The notes under the pieces are model-generated. The model ran no database searches, was not told where the DNA came from, and worked only from the letters and a program-made list of their open reading frames with translations. From the NCBI RefSeq assembly GCF_026342405.1, contig NZ_JAPEMU010000001.1, forward strand, positions 558,001 to 622,000: 64,000 nt of DNA, read 5' to 3'. Position 1 is the stretch's first letter. Each line of letters opens with the position of its first letter. This DNA is from Kitasatospora sp. NBC_00240 (GTDB lineage Bacteria > Actinomycetota > Actinomycetes > Streptomycetales > Streptomycetaceae). A program made the translations under genes and the position numbers. Below are positions 25,334 through 33,563 of the stretch, one piece after another.

Positions 25334-25420
25334 ACGTGCCGGACGGACCCGGGCGGGTCGAGGCCCGTCCGGCGGGTAGGAGCAAGTCACAACCCCCGAC
25401 TCTTCCTGGAGGTTCTTCTC

Positions 25421-26434
25421 GTGGGTGTCACGGCAGCGGGCCCCGGCCCCGCCCTTCCGCAACCGCGGGGGCCCCTGACCCGGGCGCTCGTCACGCTGCT
25501 GAGCTCCGCCCCCGGGCCGGGTGCCGCGGTTCCGCTCGCCGATGCGGGCACGGCCGACCCCTGGGGTGAGGACCACCAGCTGGCCCTCTATCTCTGCTAC
25601 GAACTGCACTACCGCGCCTTCACCGGTGTGGACGCCGCGTGGGAATGGCACCCCGCGGTCCTGGGCCTGCGCCGAGTTCTGGAGGATGCCTTCCTGGACG
25701 CCCTGCGCGCGGAAACGGGGACGGTGGCCCCGCTGGCGGGGCAGCTGAGCGAGCTCCTGCTGGAGCCCGTCGACGGTGAGGGTCCCTCCTACTTCCTGCT
25801 GCGCGAAGGCGAGCGGTGGCAGGCCCGCGAGTACCTGGTGCTCCGCTCCCTGTACCACCTGAAGGAGGCCGACCCGCAGAGCTGGGTGATCCCCCGCCTC
25901 CATGGTGCGGCCCAAGCGGCGCTCGTCGCGGTCCAGTACGACGAATACGGGGCGGGGCACCCCGAGCGGACCCACTCCCGGCTGTTCGCCGAGATGATGG
26001 CGGACCTCGGCCTGGACGGATCCTACGGACGCTACCTGGATCTCGTGCCCGCCCCGGCGCTGGCTGTGGTCAACCTGATGTCGCTGTTCGCCCTGCACCG
26101 GGCGCACCGCGGCGCCCTGATCGGGCAGTTCGCCGGCGTGGAGATCACGTCCTCGCCCGGATCCGCCCGTCTGGCCGCAGCCCTGGAGCGCCTCGGCGCC
26201 GGGCCCGCGGGCACCCGGTTCTACCAGGAGCACGTCGAGGCCGACGCCGTCCACGAACAGCTCATGCGCCACGGTGTCATCGACGCGCTGCTGCAGGACG
26301 AACCCGGTCTGGAGGACGACATCGCGTTCGGCCTCGCCGCGAGCGTCCTGCTCGACGAACGCCTCGCCGAGCACGCCCTCACCCGTTGGAGGCGGAACAG
26401 CACCGCACTCCTCGCCCCCGTGCCGACCGCCTGA
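25421..26434 (+). CDS. Iron-containing redox enzyme (haem-oxygenase-like fold)
   Basis: 337 residues from a GTG at 25421 after GGAGG. All-helical. Candidate metal ligands are in ELHYRAFTG, YDEYGAGHPERTHSRLF and YQEHVEADAVHEQLMRH, a pattern of the haem-oxygenase-like diiron oxidase superfamily (PF14518-type). Relatives oxidise amino acids or fatty acids with O2. It forms a trio with the methyltransferase and CDGSH genes, 87 nt after the latter, which could supply electrons. Substrate unknown. Confidence 0.8.
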   Translation: MGVTAAGPGPALPQPRGPLTRALVTLLSSAPGPGAAVPLADAGTADPWGEDHQLALYLCYELHYRAFTGVDAAWEWHPAVLGLRRVLEDAFLDALRAETGTVAPLAGQLSELLLEPVDGEGPSYFLLREGERWQAREYLVLRSLYHLKEADPQSWVIPRLHGAAQAALVAVQYDEYGAGHPERTHSRLFAEMMADLGLDGSYGRYLDLVPAPALAVVNLMSLFALHRAHRGALIGQFAGVEITSSPGSARLAAALERLGAGPAGTRFYQEHVEADAVHEQLMRHGVIDALLQDEPGLEDDIAFGLAASVLLDERLAEHALTRWRRNSTALLAPVPTA

Positions 26435-26454
26435 CCACCCGCGCCCGCGCCCGC

Positions 26455-26505
26455 GGCCGGGGCCGGGGCCGGGGCCGGGGGCCGGGGCCGGGGGCCGGGG
26501 GCCGG
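26455..26505 (+). repeat. G-run array with G-quadruplex potential
   Basis: About eight runs of 4-5 G separated by CC (GGGGCC/GGGGGCC units), directly after a GCGCCC-type run. It begins 20 nt after the stop of the iron-redox gene. The array can form multiple G-quadruplexes on the plus strand and GGCC-based hairpins on either strand, so it may end transcription or block the polymerase. It sits at the boundary to a degraded gene. Confidence 0.7.
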
Positions 26506-26639
26506 ACTTCGACGAGGCGAGCGGCTGCGAGCGGACATGGCCGCTTCGTGACGGGTGCCGAGCGAGGCCCCCCGTCCCGCCCGGGCTCGGCCCGCCCACC
26601 GAGCCGGCGCACAGGAGCGCCGCCGAAACGTGCGCCGCC

Positions 26640-27311
26640 ATGGAGCAGGGGCTCCGTCCCTTGGACAGCGGCCGGGGCACGCGCCGCCGGCACCGTCCAT
26701 CTGGGCGCCGACATGGACGAACTGAGCGACTACGCACTCCAGTTGTCCACCCGTCGACTTCCGCGCCTGCCGTTCGCCCTGCTCGGGCAGATGACCACCG
26801 CCGACCCCACCCGCTCCCCGCCCGGCACCGAGTCCGCCTGGGCGTACACCCACGTCCCGCAGACGATCAAGGACGACCTGGGGCCCGACGCGATCACCGG
26901 ACGCTGGGACGAGCGCGAGGCCCACGCGATGGCGGAGCGCGTCGAGCGGCAGGTCGAGCGCTTCGCGCCGGGTTTCCGGGACAGGATCACCGCCCGGCGC
27001 GTCCTCACCCCTCCGGTCCTCCAGTCGATGAACGCCAGCCTGGTCGGGGGCGCGATCAACGGCGGTACCACCGCCCTGCACCAACAGTTCGTCTTCCGGC
27101 CGGTGCCGGGCACCGGGCGCCCCGAGACACCCGTCTCCCGGCTCTACCTCGCCTCGTCCTCCGCCCACCCCGGTGGCGGCGTCCACGGCCTTGCGGTGCC
27201 AACGCGGCCCGCGCCGCCATCCGCTCGCACCGACTGCTGGCCGGCCGGATCCTCTCCCCCGGCCTCGCCGCCGCCCAGCGGCTGCTCTCCGGACCGCAGG
27301 CTCACCACTGA
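26640..27311 (+). pseudogene. Truncated, frameshifted phytoene-desaturase-like oxidoreductase
   Basis: Matches the C-terminal part of NAD(P)/FAD-dependent oxidoreductases of the phytoene dehydrogenase type: AGTVHLGADMDEL, LLGQMTTADPTRSPPGTESA, WAYTHVP, SLVGGAINGGTTALHQQFVF and LYLASSSAHPGGGVHG. At ~27190 the frame shifts, and the expected CGANAARAAIRSHRLLAG continues in another frame to a stop at 27311. The N-terminal ~300 residues with the FAD-binding motif are missing. Confidence 0.8.
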
Positions 27312-27378
27312 CCCGTCACCGCATCACGCCCGCCCGCCCCCGTGGGCCACCCGGCGGGAAGCACCGAGGAGGAGTCGT

Positions 27379-27852
27379 ATGGCACGGCGTCAACAGTTCA
27401 TCGAATGCCCGCCGGAGCAGGTCTGGGCCGTCCTCGCGGACGGGCACAGCTACGCCGAGTGGGTCGTCGCCACCCGGGACATCGAACACGTCGACCCGGC
27501 GTGGCCGGCTGTCGGCGCCGAGTTGCGCTACGCCGTGGGACTGGGCCCGCTCACCTTCCGTGACAGCTGCACCGTGCGGATCTGCGAACCCCGTGCTCGA
27601 CTGGAACTCGAGGCCGAGGCCAGCCCGTTCGGCGCCGCCCGCATCGCGTTCACCCTCATCCCCTGGGGCGACAACACCCTGGTGCTGCTCGACGAACACC
27701 CCCTGACCGGCCCCGGCGCCCGCCTCCAGGGACCGCCGAGCGAACTGGTCCTGAACCTGCGCAACCGCCGCCTGCTACGGCACCTGGCGCAGGTCGCGGT
27801 CGGACAGTACCGGCAACGAACCGTCCCACCCGAGCAGCTCCACCGTCCGTGA
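27379..27852 (+). CDS. SRPBCC-family protein
   Basis: 157 residues, ATG at 27379 after a strong GAGGAGGAG. START/SRPBCC helix-grip fold: FIECPPEQVWAVLADGHSYA, EWVVATRDIEHVDPAWP and a C-terminal long helix LRNRRLLRHLAQVAVGQY. Such proteins bind hydrophobic ligands or act as cyclases. From experience similar genes often sit beside phytoene-dehydrogenase-like oxidoreductases, so this may be the surviving half of a broken pair. Confidence 0.82.
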   Translation: MARRQQFIECPPEQVWAVLADGHSYAEWVVATRDIEHVDPAWPAVGAELRYAVGLGPLTFRDSCTVRICEPRARLELEAEASPFGAARIAFTLIPWGDNTLVLLDEHPLTGPGARLQGPPSELVLNLRNRRLLRHLAQVAVGQYRQRTVPPEQLHRP

Positions 27853-28012
27853 ACAGGCAGCCGAGCCGGCCGGCGCGGCGCACCTGCACCGGGCTGGAGG
27901 CGCCCTCGGCGCCGACCGGGCCGAAGGCGCGGGTACCGAAGCACTCGGGCCGGTGGCCGCGCATCCGGACGGCAGCTGGAATGCACAGGGCTGCAAGGGA
28001 GTTCAGCACGTC

Positions 28013-28471
28013 ATGACTCAAGGTCCAGCACCTCGCGCCCTCTCCGACGATGCTCTCTCCGAACTGCTGAGCACCCAGCAGTTCGCGATCCTCGCCACCA
28101 ACAAGAGCAGTGGCCACCCCCATCTCACCACCATGCTCTACAGCTGGGACGCCGCAGCACGCATCGTCCGGTTCTCCACGACTGCCGACCGCATCAAGGT
28201 CGGACAGCTCCGGCGCGACCCACGCGCGGCCGTGCATGTGCAAGGTGGCGATGTGTGGTCGTTCGCGGTGGCCGAGGGCGAGGCCGATGTCTCCGCCGTC
28301 ACCACCACGCCGGGGGACGCGGTCGGGCGGGAGCTGCTCGCCATGGTGCCGGCGGCCGCGAGGCCGCAGGACGAGGATGCGTTCCTGGCGCAGCTGGTCG
28401 CCGAGCATCGGGTGGTCATCCGTCTGAAGGTGTCCCGGCTGTACGGGACGGCACTCGACGTCAACGGCTGA
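28013..28471 (+). CDS. PPOX-class F420/FMN-dependent oxidoreductase
   Basis: 152 residues, split-barrel flavin-binding fold. LLSTQQFAILATNKSSGHPH and TTMLYSWDAAARIVRFSTTA are typical of the pyridoxamine-5'-phosphate-oxidase-like family, whose actinobacterial branch often uses cofactor F420. Substrate unknown. The ATG at 28013 lies ~12 nt after GGGAG; a longer in-frame start at 27953 is less likely. Confidence 0.8.
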   Translation: MTQGPAPRALSDDALSELLSTQQFAILATNKSSGHPHLTTMLYSWDAAARIVRFSTTADRIKVGQLRRDPRAAVHVQGGDVWSFAVAEGEADVSAVTTTPGDAVGRELLAMVPAAARPQDEDAFLAQLVAEHRVVIRLKVSRLYGTALDVNG

Positions 28472-28481
28472 GACCGCCTCC

Positions 28482-28500
28482 CGGCCGGTACTTCCGGCCG
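28482..28500 (+). terminator. Hairpin terminator after the PPOX gene
   Basis: Perfect 7-bp stem CGGCCGG-TACTT-CCGGCCG, 11 nt after the stop codon at 28471. No T-run, as is normal for streptomycetes. Confidence 0.55.
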
Positions 28501-28689
28501 CGTCGACGGAGGTCGGCGCGGCTGTGCCGGGAGCCGCTGCCCGGTCGCCGGACGGTGGGTCCTCGCGGGTGCCGACCGGGTCGACCGCGCGACCGTGACC
28601 GACGACGCGGACGGCCGGCTGCTGACCGCCTCCGGCTTGACGGCCGCCCCGGCCCCTCTCGTGGCGTGAGCGTACCGTCGCCGGTCCCG

Positions 28690-28866
28690 TCACGCCGTCC
28701 GGTCTGCCGGGGATCCGCCCTCGTCGTCCTCCGGTTCACCGGCGGGCTCCTCCGAGGTGGCGCGGGCCCGGTCGATGTGTTCGGTGTTCTTGCGGTCCAC
28801 CTCGTCCTTGAGGTGCGACAGATCGGTGGCGTTGCGGTGGGCGAGTTCGCGGTCGAACTCCTTCAT
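28690..28866 (-). CDS. Small acidic protein (58 residues)
   Basis: ATG at 28866 with GGGAGG at 6 nt. The product begins MKEFDRELAHRNATDLSHLK and continues as a highly charged helix (EVDRKNTEHIDRAR) into a Glu/Asp-rich tail ending before a TGA at 28690. No family recognised. The strong ribosome-binding site and amphipathic helix support a real gene. It follows the DUF4235 gene on the same strand after 58 nt. Confidence 0.6.
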   Translation of the reverse strand: MKEFDRELAHRNATDLSHLKDEVDRKNTEHIDRARATSEEPAGEPEDDEGGSPADRTA

Positions 28867-28924
28867 GACTGCCTCCCAGGCCGCTGATGGCGGCCGTCAG
28901 CGGTTCACCGACGCGGGTGCGGCC

Positions 28925-29185
28925 TCAGTCGGGCCAGGTGCCGGTCAGGCGGCGGGTGCCGACCGCGCCGCCGCGGTCGATCGCGGCCTTCACCAGAGCG
29001 AACACCGCACCTTGCAGAGCGGCGGCGGTCAGCACCTCCTTCCAGGTCCTGTCCCGGTCGGTGGCCCGGGGCGCGTCGTCCTCATGACCGAGAAGGGCCC
29101 ACAGGCGCCTGAAAACGGCGCCCGCGACGATCCCGCCGAGGGCGCCGATCAGCAGCCCGAGGGGCTTGTACAGGATCCTGACCAT
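28925..29185 (-). CDS. DUF4235 membrane protein
   Basis: 86 residues, ATG at 29185 after AGGGAGGT. N-terminal glycine-rich membrane helix (YKPLGLLIGALGGIVAGAVF), a charged middle (RATDRDRTWKEV) and a second helix (AALQGAVFALVKAAIDRG). It matches actinobacterial DUF4235, function unknown. It lies 100 nt downstream of the ferritin-like gene on the same strand. Confidence 0.8.
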   Translation of the reverse strand: MVRILYKPLGLLIGALGGIVAGAVFRRLWALLGHEDDAPRATDRDRTWKEVLTAAALQGAVFALVKAAIDRGGAVGTRRLTGTWPD

Positions 29186-29285
29186 GGTGACCTCCCTTGT
29201 GGGCCAGGGCCGCCCGCGCCGAGCGGCTGCTGCGCGTCTGTCCGCAATCCGGCCGGCCCAATCGGCCGGGAGCCGCCTGCCGGGG

Positions 29286-29819
29286 TCAGACGGCGAGGAG
29301 GTCGGTGAGGTCGTCGGCGTGCTCTTCCTCCTCCTCGAGGATGGATTCGATGAGGCGGCGGGTGGTCGGGTCGTGGTCCCCCAGCCAGCGGGCGATCTCC
29401 TGGTAGGTGGAGATCACGATGCGTTCGGCCAGCAGATTGTGCTCCAGCATGGCCTTGAGGTCCTTCTCGTCCGGCGTGGTGTAGTCGGTGTGGGCGCGCT
29501 GGGCGAGGGTCGCGGGGTCGAAGTCGGGCTCGCCGCCGAGCTGGGCGATCCGCTCGGCCGCCCGCAGGGCGTGCTGCATCTCCTCGGCCGCGTGCTCGGT
29601 GAACTCCGCCACCACCTGGGCGCGGTCGATGCCCACGGCGGAGATGGCGTGCCGGGTGTAGCGGAGCCAGCAGACCACCTCGGTGGCGACCACGTCGTTG
29701 AGGACGGCGATCACCTTCCCGGTGTCGAGGCCGTAGGTGCTGGTCACGGCGCCGTCGGCCATCTTCTGCCGGGCCTCGTCCCGGATCCGGCTCACGTCGA
29801 TCACGAAGTCGTCTGCCAC
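29286..29819 (-). CDS. Ferritin-like (bacterioferritin/Dps-type) protein
   Basis: 177 residues, four-helix bundle. Candidate diiron ligands: ATEVVCWLRYTRHA, FTEHAAEEMQHALRAAERIA (E..H pair), LEHNLLAERIVISTYQEIA and IESILEEEEEHADDL. It would store iron or detoxify peroxide. The GTG at 29819 follows GGGAG. It is separated by 126 nt from the Rieske remnant. Confidence 0.85.
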   Translation of the reverse strand: MADDFVIDVSRIRDEARQKMADGAVTSTYGLDTGKVIAVLNDVVATEVVCWLRYTRHAISAVGIDRAQVVAEFTEHAAEEMQHALRAAERIAQLGGEPDFDPATLAQRAHTDYTTPDEKDLKAMLEHNLLAERIVISTYQEIARWLGDHDPTTRRLIESILEEEEEHADDLTDLLAV

Positions 29820-29945
29820 GGTGTGCTCCCGAAAGGTTGGGGGAAGCACGGTCCGGGCACGCCTTCCCCGAACCCTGGGACGGCACACCAGGCCGTTCCG
29901 GAGGCCACCGGTTCGCAGTAGCACCGACAGGAACGGTCGGCAGGT

Positions 29946-30140
29946 TCAGCCCGCGCCCGGCAGGCGCGCCTGCAGGTTGCCGTTCAGGTCCGTGCGGGTG
30001 GCGAAGCGCGGCCGCGGGGCGGTGGCGGAACCGCCGACGTTCCAGCCGTCGGACAGCCGGAAGACACTGCCGTGCCAGGGGCAGGTCACGCAGCCGTCCG
30101 CGACCTCGCCCTGCGAGAGGGGGCCGGACGGAGCCGGACG
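29946..30140 (-). pseudogene. Rieske [2Fe-2S] domain remnant
   Basis: About 60 codons ending at 29946 that match the C-terminal half of a Rieske domain: PLSQGEVADGCVTCPWHGSV followed by FRLSDGWN and ATAPRPRF. The second ligand box CPWHGS is present, but the first box (C-x-H) is absent and upstream sequence is low-complexity with no start. It is the 3' stump of a Rieske ferredoxin or oxygenase. Confidence 0.65.
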
Positions 30141-30189
30141 GCGCCGCAGGTACCGGCTCGGACACCGGCCGGGAAAGCGCCCCCGGTGA

Positions 30190-30906
30190 TCAACCCGCCA
30201 GGGTGTCGAGGCCCAGGAGGAAGTCGCCGAATCCTCCGCGAGCGCGGGGATCGCGCCGCGCGGAGGTGGTGACCGGGTTCCGGGTGGTGCGCTTCACCGG
30301 GTGGCCGGCGGCCTCCAGGGCGGCCACCAGGTTGCGGTCCTCACCGACGGTCAGCGGGTCGAAGCCGCCGGCCGCGTGGTAGGCGTCGGCCCGCACGGCC
30401 AGGTTGGCCCCGTGGACGTGCGGATGCCCGGCAGGGAGGCCGCGCCGCCGGTAGCGCCGGCGGAAGGCGTCGGCGGTTCCGTCCGGGTGGCCGCTCCAGT
30501 CGGCCACCCGGACGGTTCCCACCACCGCGTGCCAGCCGGCGGCCGCGTGGGCCAGCTGCTGCGCGAGCCAGCCCGGCGGGACCAGGGAGTCCGCGTCGGT
30601 GTGGGCCAGCCAGATCTGGCGGCTCGTCAGGCCGGGCCGCGCCGCCAGGGCTAGGCCGACTGCGTGGCGGCTGCCGGCCGCGCGGGCCGCGCCCACGCTG
30701 CCGGCGCTCAGCTCCAGGAGATCCGTACCGTGCCGACGGGCGACGGCAGCGGTGCCGTCCACGCAGGCGTCGGCGACGACGACCACCCGGACCGGCAGGG
30801 CTCGGACGCATGGATGCGCGGCGGCCCGGTGCAGGGCGTCGAGGCAGTCCCCGAGCAGCTCCTCCTCGTCCCGGGCCGGCACCACCACGGCCAGGGACCG
30901 GATCAC
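30190..30906 (-). CDS. GT2-family glycosyltransferase
   Basis: 238 residues, GT-A fold: AVVVPARDEEELLGDCLDAL (nucleotide site), VVVVADACVDGT, the DxD-like HTDADSLVPPGW, and HGANLAVRADAYHAAGGF. Soluble, with no membrane helix. It transfers a sugar from an activated donor; the acceptor is unknown. The GTG at 30906 overlaps the stop of the methyltransferase gene by 4 nt. Last gene of the operon starting at 33450. Confidence 0.88.
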   Translation of the reverse strand: MIRSLAVVVPARDEEELLGDCLDALHRAAAHPCVRALPVRVVVVADACVDGTAAVARRHGTDLLELSAGSVGAARAAGSRHAVGLALAARPGLTSRQIWLAHTDADSLVPPGWLAQQLAHAAAGWHAVVGTVRVADWSGHPDGTADAFRRRYRRRGLPAGHPHVHGANLAVRADAYHAAGGFDPLTVGEDRNLVAALEAAGHPVKRTTRNPVTTSARRDPRARGGFGDFLLGLDTLAG

Positions 30907-31574
30907 GTCAGCCCCTCGCGGGCGGCCACCGAGAGGCGCCGGGCGGGTGTGCCGGCCCGCTCGGGGCGGATGAACACGTCGAGGAGGAAGTCCGGTTCGG
31001 TGTGGCCGGCGATCCGCACCAGGGCCGGGTGGGCGCGGGCCTGCCGGTGGACGACGTCGGCGCTCGACGCGTGCTCGGTCACCTCGTGGCGCCAGTGGAC
31101 GAGCAGCAGGGTTCCGCCCGGGTCGAGTGACCGCACCGCGAGGTCGAGGAGGGCGGCCACCTCGGCGGCGGTGAAGTAGTACAGCAGCTCGGACAGGACG
31201 ACGAGGTCGAAGCGCTCGCCGGGCGCGGGCCAGTCAGCGGGCAGCACGCGGTGCTCGATGCGCACGTGCGGCAGGCGCGCGAGCCGTGGGCGGGCCTGGG
31301 CGAGGGCGCGTTCCTCCCGGTCGCAGGAGAGCATGGCCCGGCAACGGCCGGCGAGCAGGGCAGACAGGACGCCGACCGAGCAGCCGGGCTCGAAGGCGCT
31401 GCGGTAGTCCGGGGCGGGAAGGGCCGCGAGGGTGAGGGCGTACTTGCGTTGTTCGTACCAGCGGTCGGCGAGCCGCCACGGGTCGGGCCGGTCCGCGTAC
31501 ATCCGGGCGAAGTACTCCCCCGGTGTGCTCCCGGCCCCGCCGCCGTCCGCCGCCCTGATCCCGGGCGCGGTCAT
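30903..31574 (-). CDS. NodS-like SAM-dependent methyltransferase
   Basis: 223 residues. YADRPDPWRLADRWYEQRKY is the NodS-type entry, FEPGCSVGVLSALLA is the SAM loop, and DLVVLSELLYYF follows. NodS methylates the free amine of a deacetylated chitooligosaccharide; a PIG-L deacetylase gene immediately upstream makes N-methylation of a deacetylated amino sugar an attractive idea (inference). It overlaps both neighbours by 4 nt. Confidence 0.88.
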   Translation of the reverse strand: MTAPGIRAADGGGAGSTPGEYFARMYADRPDPWRLADRWYEQRKYALTLAALPAPDYRSAFEPGCSVGVLSALLAGRCRAMLSCDREERALAQARPRLARLPHVRIEHRVLPADWPAPGERFDLVVLSELLYYFTAAEVAALLDLAVRSLDPGGTLLLVHWRHEVTEHASSADVVHRQARAHPALVRIAGHTEPDFLLDVFIRPERAGTPARRLSVAAREGLT

Positions 31575-32383
31575 CGCCAGACCACCTCGAAGTCGCGTCG
31601 GAAGTGCGCGAGTTCCGCCGGCGGCAGGATCGGCGCGTCCTCGGGCCGGTCGCCGAGCGGCTGGGTCTGACTGCGGAAGCACTCCAAGGCTTCCTGCTTG
31701 CGGGCCCGGGCGTCGGGCGGCAGCGCGATGCGGGCCGCGCGGTGCCAGGGCAGGCGGACGTCGCCGGGTACGGCCCAGTGCCAGGCCCACACCGGGTACT
31801 CCCACACCGGCACGCCCGCGGCGGCGCCTGCGCGCAGCGCGGCGCGGCCGGCGGCCTCGTGGTCGGGGTGCAGGTCCCGGCTGAACGGTGCCACGCACAG
31901 GTCGCAGTCGCGCAGCAGTCCTGCCAGCCGACCGGTGAGGTCCCGCTCGTGGCGGGCGACCGCCCCGTCCGGCACGCCGAGGCTCACACTCTGCACGTCG
32001 GCGCCCAACCGGCCCAGGGCCTGATGCAGTTCCCGGGGGCGGACAGCAGCGAGGTCACGGGCCGACGGTGCCCGGCTGCGGGGGTGGGAGGCCTCCCCGG
32101 CGGTGACGGACACCAGTCGCAGGCGGACGCCGGCCGCCGCCAGCAGGGCTGTCGTGCCGCCGAAGCCGAGGACCTCGTCGTCGGGATGGGCCGCCATGAT
32201 CAGCACCCGGGGCGAGCGGGCCGCCCCGGTGGGCAGCGCGTCGAGCGGGTCGACCGCGGTCAGGCCCGTCAGCCCGGGCCAGGCGAGCCACTCCTCCTCC
32301 CGGGTGCCGGGTGCCTGGATCGGGTCGGCGGGTGGGAGCGGCGGCTCGGGGACCGACAGGGAGGGCGCCGGACGGCCGGTCAT
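31571..32383 (-). CDS. PIG-L/LmbE-family deacetylase
   Basis: 270 residues. The zinc motif AAHPDDE (in VLIMAAHPDDEVLGFG), SVTAGEASHPRS, and the third ligand region RDLHPDHEAAGRAAL. Family members hydrolyse N-acetyl groups from GlcNAc-containing substrates such as GlcNAc-inositol or GlcNAc-lipids. The N-terminal ~55 residues are a Pro-rich extension. It overlaps the upstream acyl-CoA dehydrogenase gene and the downstream methyltransferase gene by 4 nt each. Confidence 0.9.
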   Translation of the reverse strand: MTGRPAPSLSVPEPPLPPADPIQAPGTREEEWLAWPGLTGLTAVDPLDALPTGAARSPRVLIMAAHPDDEVLGFGGTTALLAAAGVRLRLVSVTAGEASHPRSRAPSARDLAAVRPRELHQALGRLGADVQSVSLGVPDGAVARHERDLTGRLAGLLRDCDLCVAPFSRDLHPDHEAAGRAALRAGAAAGVPVWEYPVWAWHWAVPGDVRLPWHRAARIALPPDARARKQEALECFRSQTQPLGDRPEDAPILPPAELAHFRRDFEVVWR

Positions 32384-33450
32384 TCGTCCTCCCAGGACAG
32401 CCGGGTGGCGGAGGCGGCCTTGCCGAGGGCCGCGAGGTCGCGTTCGGCATGGTGCTGGCGCAGGTAGACGGTCAGGTCCGCCACGGTGCGCGAATGGACG
32501 GCGTCGTGACCGAGAGGGGTGGCGCCCAGGGCCCGGCCGACCCGGGTCAGGACCTCGCCCCCGGCCTGCTCGACGGCGGCGCGCACCCGCATCGTCCGCA
32601 GGCCGGCGGCGCCGTCGAGGTCGTGCGGGTCGGCGTCCACGGCCGCGGCGGCGCTGTCGAGCAAGGCCTCGACGGTGGCCAGGCGGGCGTCGACGGCGCC
32701 CAGGTGCGCCAGGGCGTGCGGGTCCAGCTCCCACGTCCGGGAGGCGGCCAGCAGCGTGCGGGCCACCGCGCGGGCGCCGCCGTACCAGCACGCGGCGACG
32801 CCGATACCGCCGTGGTGGAACCCCGGGCGCTCCAGGTAGGCTCCCGGGCCGCCGGCCGGCGTTGCCCGGACGTCGTCGAAGGTCACGTCCAGGGTGTCGC
32901 TGCCCGCCATGCCGGCTCCGGGCCAGCTGTCCGGCAGCGGTTCGACGCCGCGCTGCCGGACCTCCACGGCGAACAGGCGTCGCCGCTCCCCTTCGCGCGC
33001 GGTCACCAGAGCGTGCGTGCAGACCCGGGCGCCCGAGCAGAACGGCTTCACCCCGGACAGCCGCCACCCGCCCGGCACCTGCCGCGCCTCCAGCCTGTGG
33101 CCGGGGGGCTCCGCCGCCCACACGCCCCAGCGAGCCCCCTCCCCGCCCGAGGGCAGATCCTCCGCACCCTGGACGCGCAGCGCCCGGAGTTCCGCGAGGA
33201 TCGCCGCGGCGTCCGCGTGTCCCTCGGCGAGCCGGGCCAACGAGAGATCGGCCTGCGCCCAGCGGGTGAGTGCCTCCCACCGGGTGCGGGTCAGGCCGCC
33301 GCCGGGCAGCGGGAGATCCAGCTCCCCGCAGGCCGCCATCCGGGTGAACGCCCGGGCCACGGATCGACGGTGCTCCGCGGCGTCGGCTCCGGTGCTCACG
33401 GACCCGGCCTGGTCGGTCAGCGGACGGGCCGACACGGCGCCGGTGCTCAC
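32380..33450 (-). CDS. Acyl-CoA-dehydrogenase-like flavoprotein
   Basis: 356 residues, short for the family (usually ~380). Seen: GGWRLSGVKPFCSGARVCTH (the FAD/substrate beta-domain signature), TLDVTFDDVRA and a C-terminal helical bundle. I do not see the usual catalytic Glu context clearly. The operon with sugar-modifying enzymes suggests it oxidises an unusual thioester or amine rather than serving beta-oxidation. The GTG at 33450 follows GGGAGAG. First gene of a four-gene operon. Confidence 0.82.
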   Translation of the reverse strand: MSTGAVSARPLTDQAGSVSTGADAAEHRRSVARAFTRMAACGELDLPLPGGGLTRTRWEALTRWAQADLSLARLAEGHADAAAILAELRALRVQGAEDLPSGGEGARWGVWAAEPPGHRLEARQVPGGWRLSGVKPFCSGARVCTHALVTAREGERRRLFAVEVRQRGVEPLPDSWPGAGMAGSDTLDVTFDDVRATPAGGPGAYLERPGFHHGGIGVAACWYGGARAVARTLLAASRTWELDPHALAHLGAVDARLATVEALLDSAAAAVDADPHDLDGAAGLRTMRVRAAVEQAGGEVLTRVGRALGATPLGHDAVHSRTVADLTVYLRQHHAERDLAALGKAASATRLSWEDE

Positions 33451-33521
33451 CGGGTGCTCTCCCGACGGGGATCGGGCTGGCGGGGCAGCCGCACCGGCCA
33501 GGGCGGCAGGGTGGACGGTCG

Positions 33522-33563
33522 GAAGGACGACCCAGCGGTCACGAAGGACGACCCAGCGGTCAC
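33522..33563. repeat. Perfect 21-bp tandem duplication upstream of the dehydrogenase operon
   Basis: Two identical 21-bp copies, 33522-33542 and 33543-33563, each beginning GAAGGACGACCC and ending GCGGTCAC. They lie 72-113 nt upstream of the GTG at 33450, in the probable promoter region. Two turns of spacing would place two protein dimers on one face of the DNA. The rest of 33564-34031 shows no gene or signal I can support. Confidence 0.8.

Noticed and set aside
25816..26434. Long second frame through the iron-redox gene joining the oxidoreductase remnant
   Set aside because: Its first part is an Arg/Pro-rich shadow of the iron-redox gene; only the part after ~26640 carries oxidoreductase motifs.
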